31,980 nt of DNA from Bacillota bacterium (lineage in GTDB: Bacteria; Bacillota; Bacilli; Lactobacillales; Streptococcaceae): the NCBI GenBank assembly GCA_021781855.1, contig JAJXWC010000002.1, positions 1 through 31,980 of the forward strand, given 5' to 3'. A program made the translations under genes and the position numbers. Numbering within the stretch: the stretch's first letter is position 1; every line of letters starts with the position of its first letter. A model generated the notes under the pieces. The model was not told where the DNA came from. It did not search any database and worked only from the letters and a program-made list of their open reading frames with translations. Below are positions 24,060-31,980 of this stretch, one piece after another.

Positions 24060-24129
24060 TGTAAATAATTTGTAAATCACTTTGTAAGCTATTCTGGATT
24101 CCCGAAAATAAGGCTTTTTTTGGTATAAT
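24060..24129 (+). promoter_or_regulatory. PHO-box-like direct repeats and extended -10 promoter of the PhoP-like operon
   Basis: TGTAAA at 24060, TGTAAA at 24071 and TGTAAG at 24083 are spaced 11-12 bp apart, as the TTHACA-type repeats of Bacillus PhoP boxes are. They lie upstream of TGGTATAAT (24121-24129), which ends seven bases before the ATG. Suggests autoregulation by this response regulator. Confidence 0.5.
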
Positions 24130-24136
24130 TAAGTTT

Positions 24137-24841
24137 ATGAAAAAGATTTTAATTGCAGATGATGACCGCTCAATTCTGACGCTGCTTTCGTACAATTTTA
24201 GACAAAATGATTTTGAAGTAACGACAGCGAGCAATGGCAAACAGGCTCTGGAACTGACGAAAAAAAATGTGTTTGATTTGATTTTGTTGGATTTGATGAT
24301 GCCTGAATATGACGGGATTGAAGTAACCGAAATTTTGCGAAAAAAGGGGAATTTTACACCGATTTTGATTTTGACCGCACGCGACGATGACGACATGAAA
24401 TTGACTGGTCTGTCTGCTGGCTCAGATGAATATCTTGACAAATCAACACCGATGAAAGAAATTATTGTGCGGGTTAATGCCTTAATTCGCCGTCAGCAGA
24501 CTTATAATGTCAATCCTGAACCATCTGACAATGTGGTCAAAGCTCAGATTCCTTCCATCAAAACGGACCGTATGGAGATTGATTTTGTCAAAAAGGAAAT
24601 CCAATTTGACGGAAGCATTTTGGAATTGACCAAACGCGAATTTGAAATTTTGGAATTTTTAGTTCAAAGACGTGGCGAAATTGTCAGTCGTGAAGAATTA
24701 CTCAAGCACTTCTGGGGAATTTCTGACAGTACCGAAACTCGCACCATTGATGTGCTTATTTCAAAAATTAGAAAAAAATTAGACAATCAATATATTAAAA
24801 CAAAACGAGGATTCGGCTATTATTTCGATGAAGAAAATTAA
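24137..24841 (+). CDS. OmpR/PhoP-family response regulator
   Basis: A 234-residue response regulator. The receiver has Asp8-Asp10, phosphoacceptor Asp52 (LILLDLMMPEYDG), Thr80 and Lys102. The usual Pro after that Lys (KPF) is Ser103 here (YLDKSTP). The C-terminal winged helix (ELTKREFEILEFLVQRRGE to TKRGFGYYF) is OmpR-like. It overlaps the kinase gene by 14 nt. PHO-box-like repeats upstream and the PAS-containing partner suggest phosphate sensing as in PhoP/PhoR. No ribosome site is visible. Confidence 0.93.
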   Translation: MKKILIADDDRSILTLLSYNFRQNDFEVTTASNGKQALELTKKNVFDLILLDLMMPEYDGIEVTEILRKKGNFTPILILTARDDDDMKLTGLSAGSDEYLDKSTPMKEIIVRVNALIRRQQTYNVNPEPSDNVVKAQIPSIKTDRMEIDFVKKEIQFDGSILELTKREFEILEFLVQRRGEIVSREELLKHFWGISDSTETRTIDVLISKIRKKLDNQYIKTKRGFGYYFDEEN

Positions 24842-26390
24842 ACTAAAAAGTATTATTATTGCGACAATCATCTATATTATTGGCTTTGTTTCTCTTGTTA
24901 TTTTGCTTAATCAAAATATTCTCAATAACGACACAAACCGTGTACTTAATATCTCAGATAATATTCAGCTTTTTATTGAAAATTATCCTGATACGCAACT
25001 CCCTAGCAACTTTAAAATTCTTGACAGAAATACTTCAAATAGTGACACCAAAAAAATTGGCGAAGGTGCACCTTACGCACGAAGCTTGACAGTACACACC
25101 ATCAAAATTACAAGCCCAATTTACGATAATGCGCAAATTTCTGGCTATTTGCAAATTACGGACAGTCGGACTCCTACTGCCTTTCTCAATACAATTCTTT
25201 CCATTTTTGCCTTACTTATCTATCTCACTGCAGTTTTTATCACGATTGGGCGTGCACAACGCAATTATGTTTTCACGCAAAATATGGTTGCCAAAATTAA
25301 AAATATTGAGCGTAGCCCACTCACACAAAGTTATTTAATTGGTGAGGATGCCGACCGTATCACGATTGCACTCAATCAACTCGGTGAAAGTATTCAGCGT
25401 CAAGTCATGAGCCATACTGAGAAAAAAGAAAATCTCTACGAATTTATTGAATTGTTCCAATTTCCGATTTTTGTCTATAATGGCAAAGGCAGCATCCGTA
25501 AAACCAATGCTGCTTTCAAAAATGATTTTGCAGACACTCATAATCTTGACGTTTTCAGTCCTTATGCCGAATTTTTAAGCTTCTTGGTTGATAAAATGCT
25601 TCACCCAGATATTCAAGAAAAAATGTTCTATTTCGAGCAAATTGGTGCTTTTTATCAGATTCGTATTACACCACTACCCGAATTAGACAATCGTTTTATT
25701 GTTACGATGATGGATATGACACGATACCAGCGCACGCTTGATGCTCATAACGCTTTTATTGCCAACGTTTCTCATGAGTTTAAGACACCATTGACCTCAA
25801 TCAAAGGATTCGCCGAACTTTTGGAAAATGGCAAAACTTCACCGGAAGATGCTCATAATTTTGCAAGTATTATCAATAAAGAAAGCGCAAGACTTATGGC
25901 ATTAGTTCAGGATACATTGATTTTGACCAAACAAAATCATCGGATTGAAAAGAAAAATATCAATCTCTCAGACCTGATTAATGAAATCCTAAAAATATTT
26001 ACACCCCAAATTTCTGAAAAAAATCTCACGCTCACGACTGATATTGTCAATATTTCTCAAAAAACAAATCAGCAAATGGTTCATAGCATTTTTGAAAATC
26101 TCATCGAAAATGCTATAAAATACACTGGCGAAAACGGTAAAATCTTTGTCAGCTTGCACACTGAGCGCAATAAAATTATTTTTTCTGTCGCAGACAACGG
26201 TCATGGACTGACGGAAATCCAAAAATCTCGTATCTTCGACCGTTTTTACAGAGTAGATGAAAGTCGCTCTGAAGTTCCCGGAACAGGTTTAGGACTTGCG
26301 ATTGTTGAGAAGAATGTTCAAGAACTGCAAGGGCACATTGATGTTGTCAGTATTCTTGGAAAAGGAACTACTTTTACCGTTTATCTGTAA
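24828..26390 (+). CDS. PhoR-like sensor histidine kinase
   Basis: A 520-residue membrane kinase. Transmembrane segments lie at about 8-28 and 121-141, enclosing an extracellular region of about 90 residues. A PAS-like domain (LYEFIELFQFPIFVYNGKGS) follows, then the phosphoacceptor His316 in NVSHEFKTPL, the N box NLIENAIKYTG and the G boxes DNGHGL and GTGLGLAIV. It is paired with the overlapping response regulator and ends before a terminator shared with glmS. Confidence 0.93.
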   Translation: MKKIKLKSIIIATIIYIIGFVSLVILLNQNILNNDTNRVLNISDNIQLFIENYPDTQLPSNFKILDRNTSNSDTKKIGEGAPYARSLTVHTIKITSPIYDNAQISGYLQITDSRTPTAFLNTILSIFALLIYLTAVFITIGRAQRNYVFTQNMVAKIKNIERSPLTQSYLIGEDADRITIALNQLGESIQRQVMSHTEKKENLYEFIELFQFPIFVYNGKGSIRKTNAAFKNDFADTHNLDVFSPYAEFLSFLVDKMLHPDIQEKMFYFEQIGAFYQIRITPLPELDNRFIVTMMDMTRYQRTLDAHNAFIANVSHEFKTPLTSIKGFAELLENGKTSPEDAHNFASIINKESARLMALVQDTLILTKQNHRIEKKNINLSDLINEILKIFTPQISEKNLTLTTDIVNISQKTNQQMVHSIFENLIENAIKYTGENGKIFVSLHTERNKIIFSVADNGHGLTEIQKSRIFDRFYRVDESRSEVPGTGLGLAIVEKNVQELQGHIDVVSILGKGTTFTVYL

Positions 26391-26397
26391 AAGTCAT

Positions 26398-26431
26398 AAA
26401 AAAAGAACTTACAATAGTAGGTTCTTTTTTT
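26398..26431. terminator. Bidirectional terminator between the kinase and glmS
   Basis: AAAAAAGAAC/GTTCTTTTTT arms around a 13-nt centre, with A and T tracts on both sides. Confidence 0.85.
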
Positions 26432-26435
26432 AATC

Positions 26436-28253
26436 TTATTCAACAGTAACTGCCTTAGCCAGATTACGTGGTTTATCCACATCAAGTCCGCGTTGCATTG
26501 AAGTTTCATAAGCAAGAAGCTGTGTTGGAATAACCATTGAAATAGCTGACAAATAAGGGTGAACAGCATTAACAACAATATCATCACCTTCGCGTTCTGC
26601 ACCATGTTCTACAATGACAATCGCAGAAGCTCCTCTCGCCACAGTTTCCATGACATTGCCACGTGTGTGTGCTGCAACTTCAGGATTATTAGAAATCAGT
26701 GCCAACACTGGTGTCCCTTTTTCTATCAAACTAATCGTTCCGTGTTTTAACTCTCCTGCGGCAAAACCTTCACATTGCACATAGGAAATTTCTTTAAGTT
26801 TCAAAGAGGCTTCCATTGCTACAAAGTAGTCTTGTTTACGTCCGATATAAAAAGCGTTTCTAGTAGTCAATAGGTTTTCTTTGACGATAGCTGCAATCTT
26901 TTCTTTTTCCGACAAGGTTGCTTCGATGGATTGAGCAACAAGTGAAAGTTCTTTGACGAGGTCAAATTCGAATGCTTCTTTTTTGCCATTGGCTTCGCCC
27001 ACTGCTTTTGCAAGGAAAGCAAGTGTTGCAATTTGACCTGTATAGGCTTTGGTTGAAGCAACAGCAATCTCAGGTCCCGCACCAATAAGCATAGTATATG
27101 TTGCTTCACGCGATAAAGTCGAACCTGGTACATTTGTCACGGTCAAACTTGGAAGCCCCAACTCATTTACTTTGACAAGCACTTGACGGCTGTCTGCAGT
27201 TTCACCTGATTGACTCAGGAAGATGAAGAAAGGATTTTTAGAAAGCAATGGCATACCATAGCCCCACTCACTAGAAACACCAAGTTCAACAGGCGTGTCA
27301 CACAAGGCCTCTAGCATTTGTTTTGAGCCGTATCCTGCATTATAGCTGGTTCCTGCGGCAATAATATAAATGCGGTCAGCAGCTTGTACAGCTCGCACAA
27401 TATCGTCAGCAACATTCATTTTTCCATCAGCACTTGCATAAGTAGCAATGAGTTTGCGCATGACAGCAGGCTGCTCATCAATCTCTTTGAGCATATAGAA
27501 AGGATAAGTGCCTTTTCCGATATCGCTAAGGTCAAGCTCTGCCGTGTAACTTGCACGTTCAATCAAATTTCCTGCATAATCTGTGACCGTCACACTGTCT
27601 TTTGTAAGTACCACTAACTCTTTATCATGGATTTCCATAAATTCGCTCGTTTCACGAATCATTGCCATTGCATCAGAGCAGACCATATTGTAACCATCGC
27701 CAAGTCCGATGAGGAGTGGTGATTTGTTTTTTGCCACGTAAATTGTGTCTGCATCTTGTGCGTCCATGAGGGCAAATGCATAAGAACCTTTGATGATTGA
27801 TAAAGCCTTCTTGAAAGCTTCAAGCACGTTCAAGCCTTCTTCTTCAGCAAATTTTGCAATCAAGTGAACAGCAATTTCGGTATCGGTCTGACCTTTAAAC
27901 ACATCATTAAGTAAGTATTCTTCACGAATTTCAACAAAATTTTCAATCACACCGTTATGAACAAGGACAAATCGACCACTCGTTGATGTATGCGGGTGTG
28001 CATTATCTTCGGTTGGTTTTCCATGTGTTGCCCACCGTGTATGTCCAATGCCTGCTGTACCTGACACATCAATTCCTATTTTTTCACGTAGGTCGGCAAT
28101 ACGTCCGACAGATTTGACCAATTTGCTGCTACCTTTTCCACCTGTGACAAAAATACCTGCACTATCATAGCCACGATATTCTAGTTTTTCAAGTCCCTGC
28201 ATTAAAATGTCCACGCTATTTCGTGAACCAACAACACCTACGATACCACACAT
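26436..28253 (-). CDS. glmS: Glutamine--fructose-6-phosphate aminotransferase
   Basis: GlmS makes glucosamine 6-phosphate, the entry to peptidoglycan precursors. The start is fixed by MCGIVGVVG, where Cys2 becomes the N-terminal nucleophile, behind GAGGAG (605 residues). The glutaminase domain shows GHTRWATHG. Two SIS domains follow (AAGTSYNAGYG, SQSGETADSRQ, VASTKAYTGQ), and the C-terminal DKPRNLAKAVTVE is the family signature. No glmS ribozyme is seen in the short leader, as expected for lactobacillales. Confidence 0.98.
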   Translation of the reverse strand: MCGIVGVVGSRNSVDILMQGLEKLEYRGYDSAGIFVTGGKGSSKLVKSVGRIADLREKIGIDVSGTAGIGHTRWATHGKPTEDNAHPHTSTSGRFVLVHNGVIENFVEIREEYLLNDVFKGQTDTEIAVHLIAKFAEEEGLNVLEAFKKALSIIKGSYAFALMDAQDADTIYVAKNKSPLLIGLGDGYNMVCSDAMAMIRETSEFMEIHDKELVVLTKDSVTVTDYAGNLIERASYTAELDLSDIGKGTYPFYMLKEIDEQPAVMRKLIATYASADGKMNVADDIVRAVQAADRIYIIAAGTSYNAGYGSKQMLEALCDTPVELGVSSEWGYGMPLLSKNPFFIFLSQSGETADSRQVLVKVNELGLPSLTVTNVPGSTLSREATYTMLIGAGPEIAVASTKAYTGQIATLAFLAKAVGEANGKKEAFEFDLVKELSLVAQSIEATLSEKEKIAAIVKENLLTTRNAFYIGRKQDYFVAMEASLKLKEISYVQCEGFAAGELKHGTISLIEKGTPVLALISNNPEVAAHTRGNVMETVARGASAIVIVEHGAEREGDDIVVNAVHPYLSAISMVIPTQLLAYETSMQRGLDVDKPRNLAKAVTVE

Positions 28254-28319
28254 TGTTTTTCTCCTCAAATTCTTAATTGGTATATCTATTTTTTATTTCA
28301 TGTTTTTGATACAAATAGC

Positions 28320-28348
28320 ATTATATAACTGTTTTTTCTCTTTGTCAA
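28320..28348 (-). promoter_or_regulatory. glmS promoter
   Basis: Exact consensus: TTGACA, 17-nt spacer, TATAAT, giving a leader of about 60 nt with no evident structure. Confidence 0.9.
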
Positions 28349-28402
28349 GAGTAAACTTTTTTTATAATATTCAAAATTGGTATAGTTGAATTTTTTCACA
28401 AA

Positions 28403-28430
28403 GAAAAAGCAGTTTGATGCTGCTTTTTTC
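28403..28430. terminator. Terminator after the small membrane gene
   Basis: Hairpin AAGCAG/CTGCTT flanked by A and T tracts on both strands, upstream of the glmS promoter. Confidence 0.8.
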
Positions 28431-28436
28431 TTTCTC

Positions 28437-28886
28437 TTAATCCTGTGATTTTTCACAAGCATTTTTGTTCTTTCCCGTATAAATTCTATACTGTTTAAAG
28501 ATATTATAAAAACTGTAAATTCCAAGGGCAAGCACGAAAAGCGTCAATAAAATACCGATAACCTGATTTTTTAAAGGAAGCGGATTGACTATAAAATAAA
28601 AAATACCAGCCATAGAAAAAAGTGTCAAAAAGAGTGCAAGCACAAAGTAAGCAATTCCACCTATGATGAGCAAAATTTTCGAGGATTTATCTCGTTTTTC
28701 AATATCATTATAAAGCGTACCGACAATGCTACCAAGTGCGAGTGTCCCCAATAATCTACTGATATTTGTCCACATTTCTGGTGCATTCTCGTGAAAAAGC
28801 AACCAAGAAATTAGACCAATAATAGCAAAAATAGGCAAAATGACAAGAAAAGTAATTTTGTTCGTAAAAATTTTATCAAACATCAT
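28437..28886 (-). CDS. Hypothetical four-helix membrane protein
   Basis: A 149-residue protein with four hydrophobic segments (about residues 10-30, 40-55, 70-95 and 105-128) and a polar C-terminus. No family recognised. It starts behind AAGGAG, only 10 nt after the right end of repeat copy E, which therefore forms its 5' leader. Confidence 0.7.
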   Translation of the reverse strand: MMFDKIFTNKITFLVILPIFAIIGLISWLLFHENAPEMWTNISRLLGTLALGSIVGTLYNDIEKRDKSSKILLIIGGIAYFVLALFLTLFSMAGIFYFIVNPLPLKNQVIGILLTLFVLALGIYSFYNIFKQYRIYTGKNKNACEKSQD

Positions 28887-28895
28887 TGCTCCTTT

Positions 28896-28945
28896 CTTTA
28901 TCTCAGCAGTGCATGCTAAACTTCGAATCGAATCTCTGCTTCATT
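28896..28945 (-). repeat. Modular hairpin repeat, minimal copy E
   Basis: Only 50 bp: left end AATGAAGCAGAGA, a short TTCGATTCGAA palindrome, right end TTAGCATGCACTGCTGAGAT followed by AAAG. This shows the two ends are the invariant parts of the family. Confidence 0.75.
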
Positions 28946-28951
28946 ATAACA
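28943..28951 (-). promoter_or_regulatory. Extended -10 formed at the edge of repeat E
   Basis: TGTTATAAT, whose last three bases (AAT) are the first bases of repeat E. The -35 region is weak. It would transcribe the repeat as the leader of the gene at 28437-28886. Confidence 0.5.
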
Positions 28952-29018
28952 TACAATAATGACACCGTTTGACTTCTAAAAGCATTTTTCCATTATAGCC
29001 TACTTTTTAGTCATTTTG

Positions 29019-29040
29019 AAAAAAAAAGAGCTTACGCTCT
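29019..29040 (-). terminator. Terminator of the PAP2 gene
   Basis: AGAGC, GTAA loop, GCTCT then nine or more T on the minus strand, starting at the stop codon. Confidence 0.85.
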
Positions 29041-29705
29041 CATTGTAAAATTTTTAATTTGTAGTTTCTTTCGTTAAATTTAATAAAGGTAGGATAAGTG
29101 AACATCAAAAATGCTAATCCCTCCAAGAAACCGCCAAGCGTGTCGCTCGGATAATGCACACCGACAAAGATACGTGAAAACATGATGATTAAGGTCAGAA
29201 TCAACGCAAGCAAGCCAAAGCCAAATTTGCTTCCTGAAGTCCGCATTTTTTTGAAGTAAATCAAGAATAAAGCTCCAAAAAGTACCGTAGCAAAGACTGA
29301 GTGCCCACTAGCAAAACTCTGTCCGCTTTCGTGAGCAAAAGCTGAAAGCCGATGAATATCCGGGCGAACACGTCCAATCACTGATTTTACGACCGTGTTG
29401 ACGACCGTACTTGCTACTGTCAGAATCCCAAACCAAAGTGCGCCAATTTTTTGCTTGAGGATGAAAAAGAGTACCAGACAGACCACCGCCGCCGTAATAA
29501 AACCACCTGTATCGCCGAATAAATTGGTCAAATTAGTGAAAAATACCCTTATAACCGCTGAAGATTGCAAGTGAAAAGCAAAATTCTGAATACTGCCATC
29601 AAATGCTAAAGCCTTAGTTGTATAGCTCATTTTTATGATAACTGCCAACACTAAAAACACGATTGAAGCTACTGCTCCAATTCCATAATACATTTTTTTG
29701 TTCAT
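29040..29705 (-). CDS. PAP2-family membrane phosphatase
   Basis: A 221-residue polytopic membrane protein of the PAP2 superfamily, possibly an undecaprenyl-pyrophosphate or lipid phosphate phosphatase. The three active-site motifs are present: K107-x6-R114-P115, SGH at 133-135, and S177-R178-x5-H184-x3-D188. About six hydrophobic segments. Substrate not determined by sequence. It is flanked by repeats B upstream and E downstream. Confidence 0.93.
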   Translation of the reverse strand: MNKKMYYGIGAVASIVFLVLAVIIKMSYTTKALAFDGSIQNFAFHLQSSAVIRVFFTNLTNLFGDTGGFITAAVVCLVLFFILKQKIGALWFGILTVASTVVNTVVKSVIGRVRPDIHRLSAFAHESGQSFASGHSVFATVLFGALFLIYFKKMRTSGSKFGFGLLALILTLIIMFSRIFVGVHYPSDTLGGFLEGLAFLMFTYPTFIKFNERNYKLKILQ

Positions 29706-29778
29706 TTTCTCTCAATTCTAACTGAGCTTACCCTTTCTGTTCTTGACATAATACATCAAGTAAACAGAATTAGCTCTT

Positions 29779-30049
29779 TTTTATCTCAACAGTGCATGCT
29801 AATCTCCCGCCTCTACCACGGGTGTCCATTCGCTCTATCTCCACTTCTTTACGAAAGACGTAAACTTCATAGCAAAGTGGAGATAGAGCGAATGGATACC
29901 GTAGGTGGACAGGGTAACCTCCTATCAAAGATGTTAAGCAGACTGTTGCGGCTTCAGCCGCTTACAGGTCGTTTAGTTTGTTCACCTAGAGGTTGTGCCC
30001 TAAATTTAGTGGGAGTTGAAACTCCCACTAAATAAGTTTCTGCTTCATT
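29779..30049 (-). repeat. Modular hairpin repeat, copy B
   Basis: A 271-bp copy between the second kinase and the PAP2 gene. Left end AATGAAGCAGAAACTTATTT, then GTGGGAGTTTCAACTCCCAC (a palindrome), right end GCATGCACTGTTGAGATAAA. Its right module is duplicated in inverted form, giving a perfect 22-bp inverted repeat (29825-29846 with 29875-29896). The left end overlaps the last 22 nt of the kinase gene. Confidence 0.88.
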
Positions 30050-31374
30050 TTTTTTAAAACCAGGTGGAAAACAGCACCCTGTGGCAGATGGTCTGAAACA
30101 AAAATCCATGCTTCATTCATTTCTGCATATTGTTTAGCAATCGCAAGTCCCAAACCTGTTCCTGGAATTTCACTTGAACGCGATTTATCAACACGATAAA
30201 AACGCTCAAAAATCTTTTCTTTTTCGCTGTCTGCAATTCCAATACCTTCGTCAGCAACCGACAGGTCAATGCTATCACCTCGCTCTTGCAAACTCACTGT
30301 AATTTTTGATTGAGCAGGTGAATATTTTCCCGCATTCTCAATGAAAGCGACAAGAATGTGTTGCAACGCAATTTTATCTGCGTTTATTGAAAATTCGCCA
30401 GAACTTTCAAAGATAATTTCTTGGGACAAGGCAAGCTGCAACTCATCAACTAGCCGCGCAGTAAACTGTCCCAAATCAAAGGCTTCATGTTTCATTTTCA
30501 AATGATTTCCTCGTGAAATTGTGAGTAGTTCTTCAATCAAATGCTTCATACGCAAAGATTCTTCATCAATATAATTTAATGAGTCCTCGACAATTTCAGG
30601 ATGCTCACGCCAACGCCGTTTGAGCAGCGTCACATGACCGCGAATCGCCGCAACGGGTGTACGCAACTCGTGTGAAGCATCTGAAACAAACTGTTGTTCT
30701 TGTTCTATTTTACTGTTTAGTCTAGCCAAAAGCCGATTAAAGCTTCGGGTTAACCTGACAACCTCAACAGGATTTTTAGGCTCTGGAAGCTCCTTACCTT
30801 CATTTTCATCTGCTGCCGCTGCCAAATCTGCCAAAGGCTGACTGATATCACGCGCTGAACGCTTAATTATCACAATAGCCACAACAAACATTAAAAGCAA
30901 AATTAAAATCATTGCCAAAACAGTCCTAGCAACCGAATCAACAACCTCATCAATATTCAGCCAAAGCTCTGCCTTCGTTCCATTAACTGTCGTTGTTGTG
31001 TACCAAAAAACATCGCCATTCGAAAGACTAAAATAGCCCCAACGCTGTTGCGTATTCTGCAAAAACTCAGTTGTCCCTTGACTTTCATCAATTCCGCCAG
31101 AGGCTCGAGTAACCCGAACATAATCTGCCATTTCACCGTCTTCAAATGAAATTTCAAATTCCTTCCAGTTGATATTTCCATTAAGCGCAGCTTCTTGAAT
31201 TGACGCAAGCAGAGAGGTTCCTTGTGCTTCACGCATTTGCAATCCACTATAGGCCACCAGTCCTGCAATTACAATCACATTGAGAACGGTAAAAATCAGG
31301 AACAAACGTACAAAAATTCGCGTAATTACACTTGTATTTGTTAGTGCTTTCTGCTTTTTGTTAAAAACTTTCAT
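30028..31374 (-). CDS. Sensor histidine kinase with HAMP domain, ArlS-like
   Basis: A 448-residue membrane kinase. Transmembrane segments lie at about 20-45 and 145-167 around an extracellular domain of about 100 residues. A HAMP region (RDISQPLADLAAAAD), phosphoacceptor His235 (VSDASHELRTPVAAI), N box FIENAGKYSP and G boxes DEGIGI and GTGLGLAIA follow. The last six residues, MKQKLI, and the stop codon are encoded by the left end of repeat B. The ribosome site is weak. It follows its response regulator by 15 nt. Confidence 0.93.
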   Translation of the reverse strand: MKVFNKKQKALTNTSVITRIFVRLFLIFTVLNVIVIAGLVAYSGLQMREAQGTSLLASIQEAALNGNINWKEFEISFEDGEMADYVRVTRASGGIDESQGTTEFLQNTQQRWGYFSLSNGDVFWYTTTTVNGTKAELWLNIDEVVDSVARTVLAMILILLLMFVVAIVIIKRSARDISQPLADLAAAADENEGKELPEPKNPVEVVRLTRSFNRLLARLNSKIEQEQQFVSDASHELRTPVAAIRGHVTLLKRRWREHPEIVEDSLNYIDEESLRMKHLIEELLTISRGNHLKMKHEAFDLGQFTARLVDELQLALSQEIIFESSGEFSINADKIALQHILVAFIENAGKYSPAQSKITVSLQERGDSIDLSVADEGIGIADSEKEKIFERFYRVDKSRSSEIPGTGLGLAIAKQYAEMNEAWIFVSDHLPQGAVFHLVLKKMKQKLI

Positions 31375-31389
31375 TGTTTTGCATTATTT

Positions 31390-31980
31390 TCATCTCATTC
31401 TGTAGCCTACACCACGAACCGTTTCAATCAATGATGCTTCATCAGGCAAATCAATTTTACCTCGTAAGTAGCGAACATAGGCGTCAACCGTGTTTTCTTG
31501 TCCATCAAAATCCATGCCCCAGACATCATCAAGAATATCTGCTCGACTGACTGCTTCACCACGATGTTCCAAGAAATAAGCTAGAAGTGCAAATTCTCTT
31601 TGAGTCAAGTTGGCAGATTCTCCCTGAATTTCGACCGTATGCGCTGCTGTATCTACTTTTAAATGATTTAGTGTGTAAGCAGTCGTCCGTGCAGTTGACC
31701 ATTTCCGAAAAATCAGACGTAAGCGAGCCAATAATTCCTCAATCTCAAATGGTTTTGTAATATAATCATCTGCACCAGCATCAAGTCCAGCAACCTTGTC
31801 GCCGACATAATCACGAGCAGTCAGAAAAATCACGGGTGTGTCGGGCTGAATTTTTTTCATCCGCCGCAAAACGGTCAAACCATCAAGCTTAGGAATCATC
31901 CAATCCAAAAGAACCACGTCGACCACAGGATTTGCTTGTTCAAATTTGACTAGTGCTTCTTCACCATCAAAAGCTGTTGA
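31390..31980 (-). CDS. OmpR-family response regulator, partial at window edge
   Basis: The visible part (about 196 codons, open to the edge) carries the phosphoacceptor Asp in VVLLDWMIPKLDG, LTARD, ADDYITKPF and a full winged-helix domain (LTQREFALLAYFLEHRGE to VRGVGYRMR). The start lies beyond the window. It is the partner of the kinase at 30028-31374, and the order regulator-kinase suggests an ArlRS-type pair. Confidence 0.93.
   Translation of the reverse strand, partial: STAFDGEEALVKFEQANPVVDVVLLDWMIPKLDGLTVLRRMKKIQPDTPVIFLTARDYVGDKVAGLDAGADDYITKPFEIEELLARLRLIFRKWSTARTTAYTLNHLKVDTAAHTVEIQGESANLTQREFALLAYFLEHRGEAVSRADILDDVWGMDFDGQENTVDAYVRYLRGKIDLPDEASLIETVRGVGYRMR

Noticed and set aside
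28254..28319. glmS ribozyme in the glmS leader
   Set aside because: The leader is about 60 nt and AT-rich with no ribozyme core, as expected in this order.

Overview
The window looks like a stretch of a Lactococcus chromosome. The ssrA gene encodes the proteolysis tag AKNNTQTYAMAA, which I recall as the Lactococcus lactis tag. The tryptophan genes keep the lactococcal order E-G-D-C-F-B-A behind a T-box leader, and carB stands apart from carA. The species is not clear from the sequence alone; the many insertions and repeats argue against simply assuming L. lactis.

Positions 1-2167 (minus strand): carB with an in-frame TGA at a conserved cysteine codon. It is preceded by a small DUF6054-like gene and by what looks like a PyrR-type attenuator with its own promoter, placed directly after trpA. 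Positions 2171-20095 (minus strand): one co-directional run containing all seven trp genes, driven by a consensus promoter and a tRNA-Trp T-box. Every one of the six junctions between adjacent trp genes carries one to six foreign genes. These encode a bacteriocin-immunity-like protein, a SAM methyltransferase, membrane proteins, a glutathione peroxidase, a zinc-ribbon protein, Ogt, an S66 peptidase, a GNAT, a P-loop kinase, a DUF1801 protein, a rifamycin ADP-ribosyltransferase (Arr) and an isochorismatase-like protein. Many are translationally coupled to trp genes. trpG carries an in-frame palindromic insertion, and a second trpG-like 5' end survives upstream of it.

Positions 20092-23783: a small HAD-like gene (minus), then a glucosaminidase (acmC-like), ylxM and tmRNA (plus), with a tandem pair of structured palindromic repeats just before tmRNA, then an NAD(P)-binding oxidoreductase (minus). 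Positions 24060-26390 (plus): a PhoP/PhoR-like two-component system preceded by PHO-box-like direct repeats. Positions 26436-31980 (minus): glmS, a small membrane protein, a PAP2 phosphatase, and a second two-component system cut by the window edge.

The most unusual feature is a dispersed, modular, hairpin-rich repeat family. Six copies (A 2963-3272, C 3861-4007, F remnant near 14828-14848, D 22671-22998, E 28896-28945, B 29779-30049) share fixed ends and a variable interior. The interior hairpins keep base pairing while their stem sequences change. Copies lie in the same orientation as the flanking genes and often begin at the upstream stop codon. Two smaller repeat families (around 1494-1620, 20642-20689 and 23892-23979; and 22097-22287) are also present. 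Three plus-strand genes look leaderless, with an extended or near-consensus -10 ending about 7 nt before the ATG.
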